The notes under the pieces are model-generated. The model saw nothing but the letters and a program-made list of their open reading frames with translations, was not told where the DNA came from and did not search any database. Source: an uncultured Pseudomonadota bacterium (GTDB taxonomy: Bacteria; Pseudomonadota; Alphaproteobacteria; RF32; CAG-239). From it: DNA of 35,541 bases. Below, piece by piece: positions 31,265 to 35,541 of the stretch. The stretch covers positions 1-35,541 of the forward strand of contig CADBEI010000019.1 of NCBI GenBank assembly GCA_902793695.1, read 5' to 3'. The translations under genes and the position numbers were made by a program. How positions within the stretch are numbered: position 1 is the first letter of the stretch; every line of letters starts with the position of its first letter.

Positions 31265-33442
31265 ATGAATAAAGGTCGTTTGCTCGCTCTGATTGCCGTT
31301 ATGGCGGTGTTTCTTATTGTCGTAAAAACAAATTGGCATCCGAAAATTGACCACGAACAGTTGCAAAAAGAAGCCGTTGATATTGATAACAGTTACACTG
31401 TCAGACATACCGACGGCGTTGAAAAAACTTATTTTTCCAACGGTGCAATTCGTAGCGAAACCAATTATGAAGGAGGAGAGCGCCACGGCAAAGCGTTCAA
31501 TTATTATGCCGACGGCACTCTGCGCTCGGAAGTCAATTATATTCACGGCAAACGCGAAGGCGAAACCAAAACCTATTATCAAAACGGACAACTTGAAAAA
31601 ATATATACTTACGCCGATGATATGTTGAACGGACCGGCAAAATCCTATGATAAAAACGGAGTTTTGACCAGCGAAACCACTTTCATAAACAACAAACAAC
31701 ACGAAAAAGAAACGGCTTTTTATCCGAGCGGAAAAGTTGCCGCCGTCTTTTATTTTGATGAAGACGGCCGCTTGCACGGCAAAATGCAGGAGTTCTACGA
31801 AAACCGCAAAATACGCCGCGAAACCGCTTTTTCTCACGGCAAACAAGACGGTCTGGAACAACTTTTTTATGAAAACGGTGAATTGTTCCAAACTTCGCAA
31901 TACATCAACGATATGCTGGAGGGACCGCAACGCACTTATAACGAAAAAGGCATACTGATTTCAAACGCGGAATATAAAAACGGCAAAATCAACGGGGTTG
32001 CCACAACCTATTGGCCGGATGGCAAAGTCAGAGAACAATATAATTTTGTTGACGGCCTCAAACAGGGAGAATACAAAAAATACAGCGAAAAAGGTGTTCT
32101 GCTGACTGCGGCAACGTATGTCAACGATACCGTCGACGGTCCGCTTACGCTCAATTATGCCAACGGCAAGCCTTATGCCGTAATTCCGTATAAAGACGGC
32201 AAAATAACCGGCAAAACCATACGTTATTACGAAACCGGCGAAAAATTGGCCGAGGCCGAATTTGTTGACGGTTTAATCGATGGTCACGAGCTGGAATATT
32301 ACAAAAACGGCAGAATCAAGCACGATTATTCATATAGTAAAGGTCAGATGGAAGGTACTGCCACCGAATATTACGAAAACGGCAAAATCAAACGCCGTAT
32401 GACTTTCTCCGGTGGTCAACTCAGTGATTTTGTCGTCAACTATGACAGCAACGGCCAAAAAATTTTTGAGGCACAATACATTGAAAATATTGTTAACGGC
32501 AAGGCACGTCTGTATCAAAACGGCGGCAAATATATCGGCACGATTATTCCTTATCGGGACGGCAAAATATCGGGCATGATGGAAGATATGGACAAGGCCG
32601 GCAACATTATGCAAGAAGTGGCATATCAAGACGGCGTTTATCAGGGGAAAGTTACCGGTTATTATCCGTCCGGCAATGTAAAATATAAATTGGAAACCCC
32701 TACTGCCGGCAAACAACCTTCCGAACTCTATTATAATGCCGACGGCAGGCCGGTTAAGGAAAATCTGACGGGCAAAATGACGGTTTATAATCAAGACGGT
32801 TCGTTGCAAGCGGAATTGAACTATGTAAAGGGACATTTGACCGGACCGTTCAAAACCTATTATCCGCGCAGCGGAAATCTGCTTATTGAAACAGATATGC
32901 TTGACGGAGTATATAACGGCGTATATAAGGAATATAACGAAAAAGGCGTTGTTATTACCCAAACCAAATATGACAAAGGGATAATTGACGACACAATTTC
33001 CACTTATTACGACAGCGGAAAACTCTTAATGCAAGTACCTTTTATCAACGGTGTAGCCGACGGCAAAGTTACCGGATATTACGAAGATGGTAAAACCGCC
33101 TTTACCATGTTTTATAAAAACGATAAAATCAACGGAATGGTAACCACATATTATCCCAACGGTCGTAAAAAAACGGAAAAAATGCTCAAAAACGGTGCTT
33201 GGTCCGGCGACGAATATCGCGAATATGATGAAAACGGGCGCGTTATTTTGGACGTTTCCGAGGACGGTTACGGCGTAAAATTTACTCGCAGTAACGCCGA
33301 CGGCAATAAAGAAGAACTTTCCGAGGCCGAAAAAACGCACCTTATAAACCGCCTCAAAATGTTGAATATCGGCATTGTCAGCGAAGATAAAATTTCCGAA
33401 TATATCAAAAAACTGCCGACTGCCGCCACGGAGAATAAATAA
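31265..33442 (+). CDS. MORN_2/YwqK-repeat protein, membrane-anchored
   Basis: 725 residues from ATG 31265, preceded by ACGGAG; a TTG at 31247 is rejected. A transmembrane segment or uncleaved signal lies at about 5-22 (RLLALIAVMAVFLIVVK). From about residue 45 to 660 the protein consists of about 26 tandem units of 22-24 residues with the pattern YY-x-NGK-x(8)-Y-x-x-G-x-x-x-G. Examples are TTYWPDGKVREQYNFVDGLK and TEYYENGKIKRRMTFSGGQL. This is the MORN_2 (YwqK) repeat, forming a long beta-ladder. The unusual number of units implies a rod of considerable length. The C-terminus (about 665-725) is non-repetitive and helical. The stop overlaps the slyX start by 1 base. Confidence 0.85.
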   Translation: MNKGRLLALIAVMAVFLIVVKTNWHPKIDHEQLQKEAVDIDNSYTVRHTDGVEKTYFSNGAIRSETNYEGGERHGKAFNYYADGTLRSEVNYIHGKREGETKTYYQNGQLEKIYTYADDMLNGPAKSYDKNGVLTSETTFINNKQHEKETAFYPSGKVAAVFYFDEDGRLHGKMQEFYENRKIRRETAFSHGKQDGLEQLFYENGELFQTSQYINDMLEGPQRTYNEKGILISNAEYKNGKINGVATTYWPDGKVREQYNFVDGLKQGEYKKYSEKGVLLTAATYVNDTVDGPLTLNYANGKPYAVIPYKDGKITGKTIRYYETGEKLAEAEFVDGLIDGHELEYYKNGRIKHDYSYSKGQMEGTATEYYENGKIKRRMTFSGGQLSDFVVNYDSNGQKIFEAQYIENIVNGKARLYQNGGKYIGTIIPYRDGKISGMMEDMDKAGNIMQEVAYQDGVYQGKVTGYYPSGNVKYKLETPTAGKQPSELYYNADGRPVKENLTGKMTVYNQDGSLQAELNYVKGHLTGPFKTYYPRSGNLLIETDMLDGVYNGVYKEYNEKGVVITQTKYDKGIIDDTISTYYDSGKLLMQVPFINGVADGKVTGYYEDGKTAFTMFYKNDKINGMVTTYYPNGRKKTEKMLKNGAWSGDEYREYDENGRVILDVSEDGYGVKFTRSNADGNKEELSEAEKTHLINRLKMLNIGIVSEDKISEYIKKLPTAATENK

Positions 33443-33651
33443 TGATCGAACAAGAAATATCGGAACGCCTTGTCAATATCGAAATGGCTCTCGACAACCA
33501 ACAGAAAGCCATCGACGATTTAAGTGAAATGCTGATTAAACAGGGCAGAATCATCAGCCATTTACAAAAACAAAATGAATGGCTCAAAAACAACATCAAT
33601 CAAGACGTGGTCAAGCCGTTGGCTGAAGAAACCCCGCCGCCGCACTACTGA
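33442..33651 (+). CDS. slyX: SlyX family protein
   Basis: 69 residues. A short coiled coil (ERLVNIEMALDNQQKAIDDL and EMLIKQGRIISHLQKQNEWL) ends in the diagnostic tail ETPPPHY. SlyX has no established biochemical role; it was named after its neighbour slyD in E. coli. The ATG overlaps the MORN-gene stop by one base (TAATG), with GGAG 8 bases upstream, so it is coupled to that gene. The neighbourhood here, MORN-repeat protein and NagB homologue, differs from the fkpA/slyD setting in enterics. Confidence 0.9.
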   Translation: MIEQEISERLVNIEMALDNQQKAIDDLSEMLIKQGRIISHLQKQNEWLKNNINQDVVKPLAEETPPPHY

Positions 33652-33666
33652 AGAGGAGAATAGAAA

Positions 33667-34458
33667 ATGCGCGTTGTCATCAAAAAAGATTATGAAGAAC
33701 TTTCGCGTTGGGCCGCCGATTATGTGGTCTATCGCATCAACAAGCATCGTCCTTCGCCGAAGCGTCTGTTTGTGTTGGGATTGCCGTCGGGATCGACTCC
33801 GCTCGGTATGTTTAAGTATCTGGCGCAATATTACAAAGAAGGCAAAGTTTCTTTTGAAAATGTCGTATTTTTCGGTATGGGCGAATATATCGGTGTCGGC
33901 GCCGGCAATGAACACGGCTTTCAATATTATTTATGGGACAAATTCCTGAAATACATCAACATCAAAAAAGAGCACGTTTATTTTCTGGACGGTCTGACTA
34001 AAGACTATGCCAAAGAATGCGCTGCTTATGAGGCCAATATCAAAAAATACGGCGGTGTAAATCTGTTTATCGGCGGTGTCGGCGTTGACGGCCATATTGC
34101 CTTTAACGAGCCGTATTCTTCGCTGTGTTCGCGCACTCGTGCCAAAATGCTGACTCCGAGCACTTTAAAAGCCAATTCACGCTTTTTTGATAACGATGTT
34201 TCCAAAGTACCACCGTTGGTGCTGACAATCGGTATTTCCACCATGATGGATGCCGAAGAAGTGATGATTATGGCAAGCGGTGCCGAAAAAGCCGATGCAC
34301 TCAAAAACGCCATTGAAGGTTGTATAACTCACGCTTGGCCGATAAGCATACTGCAAGAACATCCGCACGGAATTATCGCCTGCGACGATGCAGCCACCGT
34401 CAAACTCGAGAGCGAAACCGTCGCCTACTTTAAGGAAATTGATAAAAATAAATTTTAA
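33667..34458 (+). CDS. nagB: Glucosamine-6-phosphate deaminase homologue (NagB) with Gly in place of catalytic Asp72
   Basis: 263 residues, close to E. coli NagB (266). NagB converts glucosamine-6-phosphate to fructose-6-phosphate and ammonia. Family blocks are LGLPSGSTPLGMFKYL (38-52), FIGGVGVDGHIAFNEPYSSL (134-153), RTRAKMLTPSTLKANSRFFD and EEVMIMASGAEKADALKNAI. Asp141, His143 and Glu148 of the active site are kept. At residue 72, where E. coli has the catalytic Asp of NMDEYVG, this protein reads GMGEYIG; the codon is GGC (33880-33882), one base from GAC. Either the enzyme is altered or inactive, or the base is an error. AGGAG precedes the start, 15 bases after slyX. Confidence 0.88.
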   Translation: MRVVIKKDYEELSRWAADYVVYRINKHRPSPKRLFVLGLPSGSTPLGMFKYLAQYYKEGKVSFENVVFFGMGEYIGVGAGNEHGFQYYLWDKFLKYINIKKEHVYFLDGLTKDYAKECAAYEANIKKYGGVNLFIGGVGVDGHIAFNEPYSSLCSRTRAKMLTPSTLKANSRFFDNDVSKVPPLVLTIGISTMMDAEEVMIMASGAEKADALKNAIEGCITHAWPISILQEHPHGIIACDDAATVKLESETVAYFKEIDKNKF

Positions 34459-34507
34459 GGATTCGGGATATAGTTTGCCGCACTTTTGATAAAACGAAAA
34501 CTAAAAC

Positions 34508-34536
34508 TTGACAAAATACATAAAATATCGTACAAT
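34508..34536 (+). promoter_or_regulatory. Strong sigma70 promoter of the last gene
   Basis: TTGACA (34508-34513), 17-base spacer, TACAAT (34531-34536). One mismatch to consensus in total. AAGGAG follows at 34556-34561. Confidence 0.85.
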
Positions 34537-34568
34537 GGCTCTATTAATAGAAAATAAGGAGTATGAAT

Positions 34569-35518
34569 ATGGGAAAAAACCCTTTAAGAGATAGTATTAA
34601 ACGAGATTACGATGCATTTGTTGATACAGTAAAACAAACCGATGGATATCTAAAAGCCGGGACGTATGAAACCTTAGAACCTGAACAACCTCTGACGACA
34701 GATCCTTATCGAAACCTTTCACCTGAAGAAATTGAAGAGATTAAAAGAGATGCTGTCAACAAGGCCTACGCCGAAGAAATGGAAAAACCTTGGAAATCTG
34801 CCGAGACGTATGCAACAAAGCCTACGCCGAAGAAATGGAAAAACCTTGGAAATCTGCCGAGACGTATGAAATATTAGAACCTGAACAACATCTGACGACA
34901 GATATTGAAAAACTAAAGTCTACAGATAATGGCAATGTATCCTCTATTTCTCAGGAAGACACTATTAAGGCCGCGTTCGGACAAGTAGAAAGCGTTGTTT
35001 ATGATCCTACTTTTGAACAAATAAAACAGGATCATAGCGCATATCTGAAAAATTTACCGGATTCATACGATAAATTTGTGGAACACGCTCACGGCAATGA
35101 AATAACGGATAATGTTGTTGTTATGTCGCCTCCTGATGAAGTTAATACCGGAGGCACCAAAGATTTCGATCCTTATTATTGGGGACAGGCGGAAGCTCTG
35201 AAGTTGACCGGAGATTTCACCATGCCTAAAAGCGATCGATATTCCTCCATTATTTGTGCAGATAACGGCGTGGCGGTTTTATTTCACGATTCGGTTTCGA
35301 TGAGCGGTGTGGTTGAAGAAGGCAAAATTAAATATTATGCCTTGGATATGGATGGTAAATTAATGGAAATGAAAGACCAGCATAGTACCGATATAATTAA
35401 AGCCGCCAATAAAGAATACGGCAATCCGGAATCCGCTTTTTCCCAAGCATTAAAAAAAGAGCAAGAACAGAAAGATGTTGCCATGCACTATCTCCAAAAC
35501 AATATAATGAGTCGATAA
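34569..35518 (+). pseudogene. Hypothetical protein gene interrupted by a 56-bp tandem duplication
   Basis: Two frames, 34569-34877 and a continuation to 35518, belong to one gene. A 56-bp direct duplication at 34757-34868 shifts the frame. With one copy removed the gene would read through as about 297 residues. The ATG at 34569 is 7 bases from AAGGAG (34556-34561); the ATG at 34563 is too close. The product has no signal peptide or membrane segment and is acidic. An older in-frame repeat is visible: TYETLEPEQPLTTD and TYEILEPEQHLTTD. The C-terminal 150 residues look globular (NGVAVLFHDSVSMSGVVEEG, KIKYYALDMDGKLMEMKDQH). No family recognised. The intact promoter suggests the break is recent or reversible. 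Confidence 0.65.
34757..34868 (+). repeat. 56-bp tandem duplication, frame-disrupting
   Basis: Copy 1 spans 34757-34812 and copy 2 spans 34813-34868; they are adjacent and differ at one base (34763 G, 34819 A). 56 is not a multiple of three. A second, older 43-bp repeat (34661-34703 and 34861-34903, three mismatches) is offset by 200 bases, which is 144 (48 codons) plus the 56-bp insertion. Confidence 0.95.
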
Positions 35519-35541
35519 AAATAAATTCTAGGCAATTTATG

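Noticed and set aside
31265-33442. CRISPR-like or DNA-level tandem repeat
   Set aside because: The periodicity is in the protein (MORN_2 units of 22-24 residues); DNA units are too diverged.
35519-35541. Possible start of another gene at the right edge
   Set aside because: Only 23 bases remain and they show no ribosome-binding site or frame that can be judged.

Overview
The window comes from an AT-rich Gram-negative bacterium, most likely an alphaproteobacterium. Signs of this are the ihfA-merR pair, hfq directly followed by hflX, a Kdo/LPS gene (kdsA), a lipid A palmitoyltransferase (pagP), an outer-membrane barrel protein, several lipoproteins and slyX. The moderate GC content and several apparently imported genes fit an uncultured, host- or gut-associated lineage. 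That placement is inference; there is no rRNA gene here to confirm it. No tRNA, rRNA, CRISPR array, transposase or integrase gene was seen. No gene-free stretch exceeds about 300 bases.

Left part (1-9145, all on the minus strand). A truncated outer-membrane barrel gene lies at the edge. Two small unknown genes (641-1036 and 1105-1770) follow, the second bracketed by a perfect 46-bp direct repeat of the 3' end of parC. Then comes a tightly packed seven-gene run, transcribed right to left: OmpA-like lipoprotein, recJ, DUF502 membrane protein, pagP, kdsA, recO, parC. It mixes DNA repair and topology with outer-membrane and LPS functions.

Middle (9332-20265). A DUF192 lipoprotein, an unknown gene and leucyl aminopeptidase pepA precede a plus-strand trio with overlapping or near-touching ends. 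The trio is an HNH-type nuclease-like protein, a SUKH/SMI1-like putative immunity protein and a Sua5/TsaC tRNA-modification enzyme. Two small orphan genes with near-consensus sigma70 promoters follow; one appears frameshifted. Next come a sirtuin overlapping a Firmicutes-looking murG (minus strand) and the hfq-hflX-lipoprotein operon (plus strand). An unknown helical-repeat protein closes this part.

NAD block (20380-24056, minus strand). A four-gene operon, nadM-like, pncA, pncB and nadE, encodes nicotinamide salvage to NAD. It has a structured leader whose last hairpin masks the ribosome-binding site, and a related hairpin sits before pncA. The nearby sirtuin consumes NAD and releases nicotinamide, so the two could form a cycle. 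The leader is the best candidate in the window for an undescribed regulatory element.

Right part (24146-35541). A lipoprotein, the merR and ihfA genes and a Lon-family protease lie on the minus strand. On the plus strand are two membrane-anchored TPR proteins, a 725-residue protein made almost entirely of MORN_2/YwqK repeats, slyX and a NagB homologue that lacks the catalytic Asp72. The window ends with an unknown gene broken by a 56-bp tandem duplication. Divergent or boundary promoters and clear hairpin terminators separate most of these units.
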